A stretch of 64,000 bases of DNA from Salipiger thiooxidans (GTDB lineage: Bacteria > Pseudomonadota > Alphaproteobacteria > Rhodobacterales > Rhodobacteraceae): NCBI RefSeq assembly GCF_900102075.1, contig NZ_FNAV01000017.1:1-64000 (forward strand), in the 5' to 3' direction. Position numbers and translations under genes: made by a program. This document shows, one piece after another, positions 25,648 through 37,191 of the stretch; positions within the stretch are counted from its first letter, which is position 1, and the number at the start of each line of letters is the position of its first letter. The notes beneath the pieces are model-generated. The model saw only the letters and a list, made by a program, of their open reading frames with translations. It was not told the origin of the DNA and did no database searches.

Positions 25648-26316
25648 ATGACCGGCTGGTTTCAAGGGACTGGAGAGATCTTCAGCGCGATCGCGGCGGG
25701 CGATTCATGGATGCTTAGCGAGGCGCTGGGCCAACCCGCCGTCTGGCCGCTGGGCCTGATCGGCCTCATGGCCGGGGCGTCGCTGGTGCTGATGCTCTAC
25801 AAGCTGATCCCGGTGCTCGACCGGCATTTCGAAGCGACGGTGATGGTGATCAGCTATCTCGCCATCGGCGGCATCATCTGCGTCGAGGTGTTCCGGCGCT
25901 TCGTGCTGCAGCAGCAGGCGCCGTGGTCGACAACCCTGCCCCCGTTCCTGTTCCTCATCATGACGTGGTTCGGCTGCAGCCATAACGTCAAGCTGCGGAC
26001 CCACCTCGCCTTCGCCGAGCTGCGCAACGCCCTGCCGCGCGCCGGACAGATGGGCTGCCTGATCCTCGACGCCGCGCTCTGGTTCGGCTTCTGCTGGGTC
26101 GTCGTGGTGACCTCGACCCGGGTGGCGGTGAACTCAGCCTCGAACTTCCAGATCATGCTGGGCACCGACAACGTTATGCAATGGTGGTTCCTCGTCTCGG
26201 TGCCGCTCGCGTTCACGCTGCTGGCCGCCCGCGCGCTCGAGAACCTGCTCGAGGACTTCCACGCATACCGCTCCGAGGCGACGCTCATCGAGCCCGCCGT
26301 GATCGGAGGCGAATGA
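25648..26316 (+). CDS. TRAP transporter small permease (DctQ type)
   Basis: 222 residues with four main hydrophobic helices (near 30–50, 63–82, 92–107, 130–155 and a fifth near 175). It shows the DctQ-like segment FLFLIMTWFGCSHNVKLRTHLAF. AAGGGAGGACAGG precedes the ATG. It forms the accessory membrane subunit coupling DctP to DctM. It is separated by 114 bases from dctP and by one base from dctM. The length is slightly above the usual 160–200 because of an N-terminal extra segment. Confidence 0.88.
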   Translation: MTGWFQGTGEIFSAIAAGDSWMLSEALGQPAVWPLGLIGLMAGASLVLMLYKLIPVLDRHFEATVMVISYLAIGGIICVEVFRRFVLQQQAPWSTTLPPFLFLIMTWFGCSHNVKLRTHLAFAELRNALPRAGQMGCLILDAALWFGFCWVVVVTSTRVAVNSASNFQIMLGTDNVMQWWFLVSVPLAFTLLAARALENLLEDFHAYRSEATLIEPAVIGGE

Positions 26317-26317
26317 C

Positions 26318-27676
26318 ATGAGCGACGGAACCCTCATCACCCTCATCTCGCTGGGCGTGACCATGCTCTTCATGTTCGGCGTCCCCGTCTTCCTCGTGAT
26401 CGGCTACTGGGTCATCGGCATGTCCTTCGTGCTGGAGCTTCCGCTCGACAACATCGGGGCGGCGCTGGCGGACGTGTTCACCGACGGCTTCGCGCTGCTC
26501 GCCATGCCGCTCTTCATCCTGACCGGCGACCTGATCAACCGCTCCGGCATCGCAAGGCGCCTGTCGGACTTCGCCTATTCCTGCCTTGGCTGGATCCGCG
26601 GCGGGCTCGGCATGGCCTCGCTCGGGGCCTGCGGGCTCTTCGCGGCGATCTCGGGCTCGAACTCGGCCACCACCGCCACCATCGGCTCAATGCTGCACCC
26701 CGAGATGGTCAAGGGCGGCTACGACGCTCGCTTCTCGGCGGCGACGGCCGCGGCGGGCGGCACCGTGGGCATCATCATCCCGCCGTCGATCATCTTCATT
26801 GTCTACGGCTTCATGATGAACCTGCCGATCTCCGACCTGTTCATGGCGGGCATCATCCCCGGCATTCTCATGGTGCTCGCGATGATGCTGGTCTGCTTCC
26901 TGATCTGCTGGCGCCACGGCTGGGGCTACCTCATCGCCCTGTCGCTCAGCCGCGTGGTCAAGACCGGCATCGGCGCCTGGCTCGGCTTCTTCGCCATCGG
27001 GCTGGTGCTCTGGGGCATCTATACCGGCAAGTTCTCTCCCACCGAGGCCGCGGGCGTCACCGTGGGCTTCTGCGTGGTGGTGGGCTTTCTCTGCCTGCCT
27101 CTTCACAGGCTCATCAACCGCGGCCGAGACGAGCGCCCGGACGTGTCCGAGCGCAGCTACGGCGAGATGCTGGTGGTGCGCGGCTTCGGCCCCATCGAGC
27201 TGCCCTCGATCACCATGCGCTCGGCGCAGATCACCGGCATCCTCGCGCCGCTGATCGCGGTGTCGGTGGTGATGCAGCAGATCCTCTCGGTGCTGGGCGC
27301 GCAGGAGAGCATCACCGCCTTCGTGACCGGCATGGGCGGCTACTACCCGACGCTGTTTACCGCCATGGCCATCGTCTTCGTGGCGGGCATGGTGCTCGAG
27401 AGCCTGCCGGTGACCATCATCCTCGCCCCGATCCTCGCGCCCATCGCGGCCTCGATCGGCGTGGATCCGATTCAGTTCGCGGTGGTCTTCCTCGTCGGCG
27501 CGTCGATCGGCTTCATCACCCCGCCCTACGGCCTGAACCTCTACGTGGCCTCGGGCGTGACCGGCGTTCCATACTTCCGCCTGCTCCGCTATACCGTTCC
27601 CTACCTCGCCGCACTGATTACGGTGTGGTTGCTGGTGGCGCTGGTGCCCGAGCTTTCGACGGCACTGCTGCCGTAG
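26318..27676 (+). CDS. TRAP transporter large permease (DctM type)
   Basis: 452 residues with about 12 hydrophobic helices. DctM hallmarks include AMPLFILTGDLINRSGIARRL, GLGMASLGACGLFAAISGSN, GTVGIIIPPSIIFIVYG and the C-terminal GASIGFITPPYGLNLYVASG. It is the Na+-coupled transport channel. With DctP and DctQ it forms a complete tripartite importer, here inferred to carry isethionate. The last gene of the operon, the IclR regulator, begins 26 bases further on. Confidence 0.93.
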   Translation: MSDGTLITLISLGVTMLFMFGVPVFLVIGYWVIGMSFVLELPLDNIGAALADVFTDGFALLAMPLFILTGDLINRSGIARRLSDFAYSCLGWIRGGLGMASLGACGLFAAISGSNSATTATIGSMLHPEMVKGGYDARFSAATAAAGGTVGIIIPPSIIFIVYGFMMNLPISDLFMAGIIPGILMVLAMMLVCFLICWRHGWGYLIALSLSRVVKTGIGAWLGFFAIGLVLWGIYTGKFSPTEAAGVTVGFCVVVGFLCLPLHRLINRGRDERPDVSERSYGEMLVVRGFGPIELPSITMRSAQITGILAPLIAVSVVMQQILSVLGAQESITAFVTGMGGYYPTLFTAMAIVFVAGMVLESLPVTIILAPILAPIAASIGVDPIQFAVVFLVGASIGFITPPYGLNLYVASGVTGVPYFRLLRYTVPYLAALITVWLLVALVPELSTALLP

Positions 27677-27702
27677 ACGTGGAAAGTGAAGGAAGGAACG
27701 CG

Positions 27703-28485
27703 ATGGACGCCGGCAAGAGCGACACGATACCCACCAACCTGCGGCTGCTGACGGTGCTCGAGGAAGTCGCGCGCGCCGGTGTCCCGGTGACCCCCACCGC
27801 CGTCAACGACGTGCTGGGGCTGCCCAAGCCCACCATCCACCGGCTGTTCGCGACCCTCGAGGACGAGGGCTTCCTGCAGCGCGACATGGACGGGCGGACC
27901 TATTCGCCCGGCCCGCGCCTGCGGCAGCTCGCGGGCGGCATCATCTCGTCCCGCCGCATCCGCACCGCACGGCAGGCGATTCTGCGCAAGCTCTCGGCGC
28001 AGGTGGGCGAGACCTGCAACATCGCCATGCCCGAGCGCAACGCGATGACCTACCTCGAACGGGTCGAGACCGAGTGGCCGCTGCGCATCCAGCTGCCCAT
28101 CGGCACTTCGGTGCCGTTCTACTGCACCGCCTCGGGCAAGATGTACCTGAGCTCGCTGGCATCGAACCACCTCGAGCGCTACCTCGACGCCACCGACCTC
28201 GTGGCCCATACGCCGAACACGCTGACCACCCCCGAGGCGATCCTGCGCGAGCTCGAGGAGGTGCGGAGCAACGGCTACGCGCTCGACCGCGAGGAGTTCA
28301 TGGTCGACATGATCGCGCTGGCGGTGCCCATCGCCGACGTCAACGGGCGGCTGATGGCGACGCTGTCGTTCCACGCGCCGACCCAGCGCTTCGACATCGA
28401 CCATGCGCTCGAGTTCCTCGCCCCCCTGCGTGCCGCCGCCGACGACCTGTCGAAGCTGCTGGCGGGCGAGGACGAGCCCGTCTGA
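27703..28485 (+). CDS. iseR: IclR-family regulator of the isethionate locus (IseR-like)
   Basis: 260 residues. The N-terminal winged helix (NLRLLTVLEEVARAGVPVTP, GLPKPTIHRLFATLEDEGF) is followed by the IclR effector domain with GETCNIAMPERNAMTYLERV, FYCTASGKMYLSSL and NGYALDREEFMVDMIALAVP. GAAGGAAGGAACG precedes the chosen ATG; an upstream frame would add 26 residues without homology. IclR-type IseR is part of described isethionate gene clusters, and this gene is the terminal member of the TRAP operon. It likely controls both arms of the divergent promoter at 24181–24297. Confidence 0.85.
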   Translation: MDAGKSDTIPTNLRLLTVLEEVARAGVPVTPTAVNDVLGLPKPTIHRLFATLEDEGFLQRDMDGRTYSPGPRLRQLAGGIISSRRIRTARQAILRKLSAQVGETCNIAMPERNAMTYLERVETEWPLRIQLPIGTSVPFYCTASGKMYLSSLASNHLERYLDATDLVAHTPNTLTTPEAILRELEEVRSNGYALDREEFMVDMIALAVPIADVNGRLMATLSFHAPTQRFDIDHALEFLAPLRAAADDLSKLLAGEDEPV

Positions 28486-28492
28486 ACGCAAA

Positions 28493-28516
28493 GGGCCGGC
28501 GCCCGCGCGCCGACCC
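28493..28516. terminator. Bidirectional stem-loop between iseR and protease gene
   Basis: GGGCCGGCGC (28493–28502) and GCGCCGACCC (28507–28516) form a 10-bp stem with one mismatch and a 4-base loop, in the 50-bp gap between two convergent genes. No clear T-run follows on either strand. Confidence 0.5.
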
Positions 28517-28535
28517 CTATTCCATCGCGGGGACC

Positions 28536-31067
28536 TCAGGCGAAGCTCAGGTCGTCCACCATGTCCTGCCGGTCGGCCATGTTCTCGACCACCACGACGA
28601 GCCCGGAACCGAAGTCGAACACCGTGTCGCCAGAGGTATCGACGGCGAAGGTGTCCACCACCTCCTGCGCCGTGAGCCCCCCACCCCAGATCGCCTGCTC
28701 GAGCCGCAGCGTGTCGATGTCGTCCTGGAAATCCAGGATGGTGTCGGTCTCGGAGGTCAGCCCGAAGATGAAGGTGTCGAACCCGGTGCCGCCGTTTAGG
28801 ATGTCATCGCCCGCATTGCCACGGATCAGGTCGTTGCCGGTACCGCCGTCGATGGTGTCGTCCCCTCCCGCGCCCGCAAGCACGTCGTTGCCGGCATCGC
28901 CCACGATGATGTCGCGCACGCTCGACGAGGACGGGTCCGCGCCGGAATAGCCAGTGATCGTATCGTTGCCGCCCCCGCCGCGCAGGCTCTGGAAATTGCC
29001 GCCGCCGATGATCCGGTCGTTGCCCGCGCCGCCCTCGATGGTGGCGGCGTTGACGTTGTTGGCGGCGATGGTGTCGTCGAAGTCCGACCCCACGACGCGC
29101 TCGAACCCTTCGAGGATGTCGCCCGCAGCATGGCCACCGCTGTTGCTGGCGCTGTTGAGCAGCACGTTCACCCCGGCGTCCGAGTTGGCGTAGGTCACCG
29201 TGTCCTTGCCGTTGTTCCCGACGAGGCTGTCGTCGTTCGCATTGCCCGCGATGATGTCGTTGCCGAAGCCTCCGATGATCGTGTCCGCGCCCGCAGAGCC
29301 CGCAAGGATGTCATTGCCGAAGCCGCCGTCGATGACGTCTCCGATGCCGGACTGGTTGATGTTCGGCCCACCGTAGCCGGTGATGGTGTCGTTGCCGGCC
29401 TCGCCCCGCAGAACCTGAGCGTTCAGGCCGCCATAGAGCCGGTCGTTCCCGTCCCCGCCCTCCAGCGTCGTGCCGGCAAGGTCCATGGCGCGCATCACGT
29501 CGTTGAAGTCCGATCCCACGACGCGCTCGAAGCTGGTGATGATGTCCCCCTCAGCGTCGCCACCGGTGTTGTTCGAGGACCCGAGCCGGATGTTCACCGC
29601 GGCGCCCGAGGCGGCGTAGGTAAGCGCGTCGCGGCCCGCCCCACCGTCCATGTCGTCGGCGCCGATGCCGCCCGCGACGATGTCGTTCCCCAACCCGGCG
29701 TCGATGCTGTCATTGCCCGTCCCGCCGCTGATGGTGTCGTGGCCACGCCGCCCGAAGATGGTGTCGTTGCCCGCGAGCCCGACCAGGACGTTGGCGATGG
29801 CGTTGCCGCTGAGCGTGTCGCCCGCGGCGCCGCCGGTGGCGTTCTCGATCACCGTACCGTTGGCGATGGTGAACCCGCCCGCGATGCCGTCGATGGCCGA
29901 GGCGAAGCCGCCGCCGCCCGCCTCGAAGAGCAGGGAGGCGGCGCGCAGGTCGATGGTGGCCGCGGTGTTGCTGTCGTTGACGATGGTGTCGGTGCCGCCG
30001 ACGTCGTAGATCGCCAGCCAGTACGAGGTGTCGTCATCGAGCGTGTAGACCGAGTTGCCGCTGCCGGTGTTGGGATTGGCACCGTATTTCTGCTGCAGGA
30101 GCGCGATATCGAAGGCCATGAACGAGCCCATCGAACCGGAATTGGTGTCCGGCGCCGGGGTGCCGACCGGCCCCTCCACGAAGCTCGAGTTGTAGGACAT
30201 CACCGTGAAAATGCCCTGGTTCAGCGAGAAGGTGCCGGTGTCCGACGACCCGTCCACCCCGGTCATCACCTCCGAGGTGCCGCCGGTGTCGTGCGGATGC
30301 GCCAGCCCCAGCCCGTGGCCGAGCTCGTGGATCACAGTGAAAAATCCGTCGCCGCCCAGATCGAGCGAGCCGCCGGCGCTGCGGTCCCAGTTGTTGCCGT
30401 TGAAGACACCGACCCCCGGGTTGGGCTCACCCGGCGGGTTCATGTAGCCGTAGAGGTTGCTCGGCAGCTCGTTGGTGTCGAGCACGAAGGTGAAATCCGC
30501 AGCCGCCGCCGAGTTGACCTCGGTGAAGGTCAGGTTGGTGTAGGTCGCGATCATCGCGAAGGCGGCCTCGAACCGCGCCATCTCGTAGGCGTTGTAGCCC
30601 TCCGAGGTCACGCCGTCCGCGGTGACGCCGTTGGGCGCGAAATAGTAGGTCACCTCGTTGTCGGAAAGCTGGGTGCCCCAGTCGATGGCGTCGAGCGGAT
30701 CGGGGGGCGGCGCCACCGCAGTCTCGAGCGTGTAGCTGCCGCTGCCATCGTCCGACCAGGAGGCGACCTCGATGTAATAGGTCTCGGTGCTCTCGACCGC
30801 GAGGGTCAGGAAGGAGTCGAGCCCCTCGCCGAAATCGTCGTTGTAATCGACGAGCGCGCCCGTGCTGTCGTAGATCCGCAGGTAGGGATCCGAGAGCGAC
30901 CCGCCGGTCAAGGTGAAACTGACGAGATCGCCTTGCACGAGATCTATGGCGATCCAGTCGCGTTCGCCCGTCGGGCTCAGCGTGCCCTGAAAGCTGTCGC
31001 CGACGACGATCTCGTACGGGGTGGTGTCATTTTCCGGGGCATCCGTGGTCTCGGTCACAACGGCCAT
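28536..31067 (-). CDS. Secreted RTX metalloprotease (serralysin-like, M10 family)
   Basis: About 843 residues from the ATG at 31067 (a TTG two codons earlier is possible). Residues about 18–118 form a bacterial pre-peptidase (PPC-like) beta domain, placed before the catalytic domain. The zinc site is HELGHGLGLAH (H249, H253, H259 counting from the TTG) and the Met-turn is VMSYNS (M292). From about 420 to 810 there are many GGxGxD-type calcium-binding nonapeptides (for example GGTGNDSIDAGLGND). The C-terminus ends in a short acidic/hydrophobic tail typical of type I secretion substrates. No Sec signal is seen. No type I exporter genes are adjacent. It likely degrades extracellular protein; its substrate is unknown. 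Confidence 0.9.
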   Translation of the reverse strand: MAVVTETTDAPENDTTPYEIVVGDSFQGTLSPTGERDWIAIDLVQGDLVSFTLTGGSLSDPYLRIYDSTGALVDYNDDFGEGLDSFLTLAVESTETYYIEVASWSDDGSGSYTLETAVAPPPDPLDAIDWGTQLSDNEVTYYFAPNGVTADGVTSEGYNAYEMARFEAAFAMIATYTNLTFTEVNSAAAADFTFVLDTNELPSNLYGYMNPPGEPNPGVGVFNGNNWDRSAGGSLDLGGDGFFTVIHELGHGLGLAHPHDTGGTSEVMTGVDGSSDTGTFSLNQGIFTVMSYNSSFVEGPVGTPAPDTNSGSMGSFMAFDIALLQQKYGANPNTGSGNSVYTLDDDTSYWLAIYDVGGTDTIVNDSNTAATIDLRAASLLFEAGGGGFASAIDGIAGGFTIANGTVIENATGGAAGDTLSGNAIANVLVGLAGNDTIFGRRGHDTISGGTGNDSIDAGLGNDIVAGGIGADDMDGGAGRDALTYAASGAAVNIRLGSSNNTGGDAEGDIITSFERVVGSDFNDVMRAMDLAGTTLEGGDGNDRLYGGLNAQVLRGEAGNDTITGYGGPNINQSGIGDVIDGGFGNDILAGSAGADTIIGGFGNDIIAGNANDDSLVGNNGKDTVTYANSDAGVNVLLNSASNSGGHAAGDILEGFERVVGSDFDDTIAANNVNAATIEGGAGNDRIIGGGNFQSLRGGGGNDTITGYSGADPSSSSVRDIIVGDAGNDVLAGAGGDDTIDGGTGNDLIRGNAGDDILNGGTGFDTFIFGLTSETDTILDFQDDIDTLRLEQAIWGGGLTAQEVVDTFAVDTSGDTVFDFGSGLVVVVENMADRQDMVDDLSFA

Positions 31068-33413
<2,346 letters not shown>

Positions 33414-33417
<4 letters not shown>

Positions 33418-33698
33418 GCCGCCGCCACGATCCCCGCGACGACACTGCCGATGCCGCCCGCCGCGAGGCGGCGCGCGAGACGCTCGCCCATGACGACCCC
33501 GAACCCTCGCTCGGCGCGCGTCTCGGGCAGATCGGTATCCTCGGCTGGGCCATCGTGGTGCCGACGCTGCTGGGCGTGCTGCTGGGCCGGCTTGCCGACC
33601 GGACCTTCGACACGGGCGTGTTCTTCACCGCCCCCGCGATCATGATCGGCGCGGCCATCGGCCTGCACGCCGCCTGGAGATGGATGCACCGCCAATGA
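33414..33698 (+). CDS. atpQ: N-ATPase accessory subunit AtpQ
   Basis: 94 residues. The soluble, charged N-terminus (about 40 residues) is followed by two hydrophobic helices (IGILGWAIVVPTLLGVLLG and FFTAPAIMIGAAIGLHAAW), the AtpI/AtpZ-like arrangement. In N-ATPase operons atpQ and atpR lie between atpC and atpB and are thought to aid assembly or ion supply of the rotor. The start at 33414 overlaps atpC by 4 bases; longer open-frame starts within atpC are rejected. Confidence 0.88.
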
Positions 33699-33982
33699 CC
33701 GAGGCCCTGTCGCAGATCCCGCTCCTGCAGCTGTTCGCGGGGCTCGCCGCCGGGCTGGCGCTCGGGCTCTTCCATTTCGCCACCCTGCACCGGGTCGCGG
33801 CGCTCTATGTCGGGGGCGGTTCGGCGCCGAAGGCGCTGGCGCTGCAGCTCGGCCGCTTCGCGCTGCTGGTGGCTGGGCTGGTGCTGCTGGCGCTCTGGGG
33901 GGCCACGGCGCTGCTCGCGGGCGCCGCCGGGGTGATGATCGGCCGCGCCGTGGTGCTGCGCCGCAACCGGAGCGCCGCCTGA
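33695..33982 (+). CDS. atpR: N-ATPase accessory subunit AtpR
   Basis: 95 residues from ATG 33695, which overlaps the atpQ stop (ATGA). Three hydrophobic helices are visible (LLQLFAGLAAGLALGLFHFA, ALQLGRFALLVAGLVLLALW, ALLAGAAGVMIGRAVVL). An Arg within the second helix and an Arg in the third are notable in a membrane segment and are typical of the family. Its role is not settled; assembly of the c ring is a common proposal. Confidence 0.88.
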   Translation: MTEALSQIPLLQLFAGLAAGLALGLFHFATLHRVAALYVGGGSAPKALALQLGRFALLVAGLVLLALWGATALLAGAAGVMIGRAVVLRRNRSAA

Positions 33983-34683
33983 TGGAGAACCCGCTCTCGA
34001 TCGAGCCGCTCTTCCACCTCGGGCCGGTGCCGGTCACCGCGCCGGTGGTGGTGACGTGGGTCATCATGGCGGTGCTCGCGGCGCTGGCCTGGGCCACGAC
34101 CCGGCGCCTGACGCTGCGCCCCGGCAAGGCCCAGACCGTGCTCGAGCTCATGGTGACCACCATCGACGCGCAGGTCGCCGACACCATGCGCCGCGACCCG
34201 GCGCCGTTCCGGGCACTCATCGGCACCATCTTCCTGTTCGTGCTAGCGGCCAACTGGTCGTCGCTGATCCCCGGCGTCGAGCCGCCCACCGCCCATGTCG
34301 AGACCGACGCGGCGCTGGCGCTCATCGTCTTCGCCGCAACCATCGCATACGGCATCCGGGCACGCGGCATGAGCGGCTATCTCGCCACCTTCGCCGAACC
34401 CTCGTGGGTGATGATCCCGCTCAACGTGATCGAGCAGATCACCCGCACCTTCTCGCTCATCGTGCGCCTCTTCGGCAACGTCATGAGCGGGGTCTTCGTG
34501 GTCGGCATCGTGCTGTCGCTGGCGGGACTGCTGGTGCCGATCCCGCTGATGGCGCTCGACCTGCTGACCGGCGCCGTGCAGGCCTACATCTTCGCGGTGC
34601 TCGCCACCGTCTTCATCGGCGCGGCCGTGGGCGAGACCCGCGACCCCGCCGCAAACGACCGGAAGGACCCATCCGATGACTGA
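33982..34683 (+). CDS. atpB: N-ATPase subunit a
   Basis: 233 residues, multi-spanning. The conserved helix with the essential Arg is in [19 protein letters not shown] (Arg in IVRLFGN). The N-terminal [20 protein letters not shown] resembles other alternate F-ATPase a subunits. It forms the two ion half-channels with the c ring. Its start overlaps the atpR stop by one base, and its end overlaps the atpE start by 8 bases. Confidence 0.93.
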   Translation: MENPLSIEPLFHLGPVPVTAPVVVTWVIMAVLAALAWATTRRLTLRPGKAQTVLELMVTTIDAQVADTMRRDPAPFRALIGTIFLFVLAANWSSLIPGVEPPTAHVETDAALALIVFAATIAYGIRARGMSGYLATFAEPSWVMIPLNVIEQITRTFSLIVRLFGNVMSGVFVVGIVLSLAGLLVPIPLMALDLLTGAVQAYIFAVLATVFIGAAVGETRDPAANDRKDPSDD

Positions 34684-34924
34684 CAACCTCGTGGAGATCG
34701 TCTCGATCCTCGCCGCCGCGCTCGCGGTCGGCATGGGCGCCATCGGCCCCGCGCTCGGCGAAGGCCGTGCCGTGGCGGCCGCGATGGACGCCATCGCCCG
34801 GCAGCCCGAGGCCGCAGGCACCATCAGCCGGACGCTCTTCGTCGGGCTTGCCATGATCGAGACCATGGCGATCTACACCCTCGTCATCGCCCTGCTGGTG
34901 CTCTTCGCCAACCCCTTCGTCTGA
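34676..34924 (+). CDS. atpE: N-ATPase subunit c with two-carboxylate Na+ site
   Basis: 82 residues forming a two-helix hairpin. Helix 1 has GPALGEGRA with P25 and E29. Helix 2 has [18 protein letters not shown] with E62, T63 and Y67. The E29/E62 pair with T63 and Y67 matches the Na+-binding signature known for rotor rings with a double carboxylate, and N-ATPases in particular. The loop RQPEAAG is the usual polar loop contacting gamma/epsilon. The ion specificity is therefore predicted to be Na+, though protons could also be used. Confidence 0.93.
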   Translation: MTDNLVEIVSILAAALAVGMGAIGPALGEGRAVAAAMDAIARQPEAAGTISRTLFVGLAMIETMAIYTLVIALLVLFANPFV

Positions 34925-34937
34925 GGGGCCACCCGCC

Positions 34938-35669
34938 ATGAGCATCGACTGGTGGACCCTTGGTCTGCAGACCGTCAACGCGCTGGTCCTGATCTGGATC
35001 CTCGCCCGCTTCCTGTTCCGCCCGGTGAGCCGCATCCTCACCGAACGGCAGGAGGCCGCCCATGCCGAGCTCGACGCGGCGCAGGCGGCCCGGGCCGAGG
35101 CGGAGGCCGCGCGCGAGGCCGCGAAGGCCGAGACCGCCTCGCTCGCGGCCACCCGCAGCGACGCGCTGGCCCGGGCACAGGCCGAGGCCGCCGAGGAGCG
35201 CGACCGACTGATCACCGACGCCCGTGCCGAGGCCGCGACCCTGCGCGACAGCGCCGGGCACGAGCTGGCCCGCGAGCGCGACCGCCAGCGGCACGCGCTT
35301 TCGCAAGAGGCCGGAGAGCTTGCCGCCGACATCGCCGCGCGGCTCATGGCGCGCCTGCCCGAGACCACCCGCGTCGCGGGGTTCACCGAGGGGCTGGCCG
35401 AGGCCGTGGCCGGGCTGCCCGAGGCGACCCGCGCCCGCATCGGCAGCGAGGGCCCCGTCATCCTGCGCGCCGTGCGGCCGCTCGAGCCCGCCGAGAGCGC
35501 AGAGCTGAGCGCCGCGCTGGCCCGGGTTCTGGGCACCGCGCCCGCGCTCACGGTCGAGACCGACCCCGCGCTCATCGCCGGGCTCGAGCTCGAGACCCCG
35601 CACGCCATCGTGCGCAATCATCTCCGGGCCGACCTCGACCGGATCCGGGCGGAGCTGACCCATGACTGA
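34938..35669 (+). CDS. atpF: N-ATPase subunit b fused to a delta-like C-terminal domain
   Basis: 243 residues, well above the usual 155–170 for b. A membrane anchor ([20 protein letters not shown]) is followed by a long Ala/Glu/Arg coiled coil to about residue 150. From about 172 onward the sequence reads like the end of subunit delta: [32 protein letters not shown] and [15 protein letters not shown] parallel delta's sA-x-PL, DpsLiGG and GrLerL pattern. No separate atpH is in the operon, so this domain probably replaces delta at the top of the stator. It overlaps atpA by 8 bases. Confidence 0.9.
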   Translation: MSIDWWTLGLQTVNALVLIWILARFLFRPVSRILTERQEAAHAELDAAQAARAEAEAAREAAKAETASLAATRSDALARAQAEAAEERDRLITDARAEAATLRDSAGHELARERDRQRHALSQEAGELAADIAARLMARLPETTRVAGFTEGLAEAVAGLPEATRARIGSEGPVILRAVRPLEPAESAELSAALARVLGTAPALTVETDPALIAGLELETPHAIVRNHLRADLDRIRAELTHD

Positions 35670-37191
35670 CGATCCCAAGCTCTCCGGCTGGCTCGACCAT
35701 GGCCGCGACGCGGTGCGCCGGGTGCCGCTTGCCCCCGAGGCCGAGGCCATCGGCCGCGTCACCCGCATCGCCGACGGCATCGCGCAGGTCTCGGGCCTGC
35801 CCGACGCGCCGCTGGGCGCGCTGCTGCGGTTCGAGGGCGGCCAGTACGGCTTCGCCCACAGCCTCGGCGCCGAGGAGATCGACGTTGTCGTGCTTGACGA
35901 GACCTCTGCCATCGAGGCCGGCGCCCGCGTCGCCGACACCGGCGAAGTCCTGCGCGTCCCGGTGGGCGAGGCGCTTCTGGGCCGGGTCGTGGACCCGCTC
36001 GGTCGCCCGCTCGACGGCAGCCCCGCCCCCGACTGCGCCGAGAGCCACCCGGTCGAACGCCCCGCACCCGCCATCATCGAACGCGACGCAGTGGCCGCCC
36101 CGCTCGAGACCGGGGTGCTGGTGGTCGACAGCCTCTTCGCGCTCGGCCGCGGCCAGCGCGAGCTGATCGTCGGCGACCGCGCCACGGGCAAGACCTCGCT
36201 CGCGGTCGATGCCATGGTGAACCAGAAGGGCAAGGACGTGATCTGCGTCTACGTCGCCGTCGGCCAGCGCGCCACCGCGGTGCAGCGGGTGATCGCGGCG
36301 GTGCGCGAGCATGGCGATCTCTCGCGCTGCATCTTCGTGGTCGGCGGCGCCTCTGCCGCGCCCGGGCTGCAGTGGATCGCGCCCTTCGCCGGCATGACCA
36401 TGGCCGAGTATTTCCGCGACCGCGGCCAGCACGCGCTGGTGATCATCGACGACCTCACCCGCCACGCCGCCACCCACCGCGAGCTGGCGCTGCTCACCCG
36501 CGAGCCGCCGGGGCGCGAGGCCTATCCCGGCGACATCTTCTACCTGCACGCCCGCCTGCTGGAACGCGCCGCCAAGCTCTCGGCCGAGCGCGGCGGCGGC
36601 TCGCTCACAGCGCTGCCCATCGCCGAGACCGACGCGGGCAACCTCTCGGCCTATATCCCCACCAACCTGATCTCGATCACCGACGGGCAGATCGTGCTCG
36701 ACAGCCACCTCTTCGCCTCGAACCAGCGGCCGGCGGTGGACGTCGGGCTTTCGGTGAGCCGGGTCGGCGGCAAGGCCCAGCTCGAGGCGCTGCGCAAGGT
36801 CTCGGGTCGGGTGCGGCTGGATTATGCGCAGTTCCAGGAACTCGAGATGTTCACCCGTTTCGGCGGCATCTCGAACCCGAGGGTGCGCGGCCAGATCGCC
36901 CGCGGCGAACGCATCCGCGCGCTGCTCGCGCAGCCGCGTTTCGCGGGGCTGCGGACGATCGACCAGGTGGCGCTGCTGGCGGCGCTGGCGGATGGCGCGC
37001 TCGACGCGCTCGCCCCGGCAAGCTTCCCCGTTCTGCGGACGCGGCTTGGCGCCTGGCTCGACGGTCATGCAGCACAGGCGGTGACATCGGTGCGCGACAG
37101 CGGCAAGCTCGACGACGACAGCCGTCGGGCGCTGGTCGCCGCCGTGGCCGAGCTGGCCGCCAGCCTCGCGCCGGAGGAGGCCCCGGAATGA
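35662..37191 (+). CDS. atpA: N-ATPase subunit alpha
   Basis: 509 residues, the non-catalytic nucleotide-binding F1 subunit. Walker A is [16 protein letters not shown]. Then come [15 protein letters not shown], the Walker B region [13 protein letters not shown], the alpha signature [19 protein letters not shown] and [20 protein letters not shown]. The N-terminus is shorter and more variable than in housekeeping alpha. It overlaps atpF (8 bases) and atpG (4 bases). Confidence 0.94.
   Translation: MTDDPKLSGWLDHGRDAVRRVPLAPEAEAIGRVTRIADGIAQVSGLPDAPLGALLRFEGGQYGFAHSLGAEEIDVVVLDETSAIEAGARVADTGEVLRVPVGEALLGRVVDPLGRPLDGSPAPDCAESHPVERPAPAIIERDAVAAPLETGVLVVDSLFALGRGQRELIVGDRATGKTSLAVDAMVNQKGKDVICVYVAVGQRATAVQRVIAAVREHGDLSRCIFVVGGASAAPGLQWIAPFAGMTMAEYFRDRGQHALVIIDDLTRHAATHRELALLTREPPGREAYPGDIFYLHARLLERAAKLSAERGGGSLTALPIAETDAGNLSAYIPTNLISITDGQIVLDSHLFASNQRPAVDVGLSVSRVGGKAQLEALRKVSGRVRLDYAQFQELEMFTRFGGISNPRVRGQIARGERIRALLAQPRFAGLRTIDQVALLAALADGALDALAPASFPVLRTRLGAWLDGHAAQAVTSVRDSGKLDDDSRRALVAAVAELAASLAPEEAPE

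Noticed and set aside
28800-29800. Periodic DNA repeats that could suggest a CRISPR or satellite array
   Set aside because: The periodicity comes from codons of the RTX GGxGxD nonapeptides in the protease gene. There are no uniform repeats with unique spacers.
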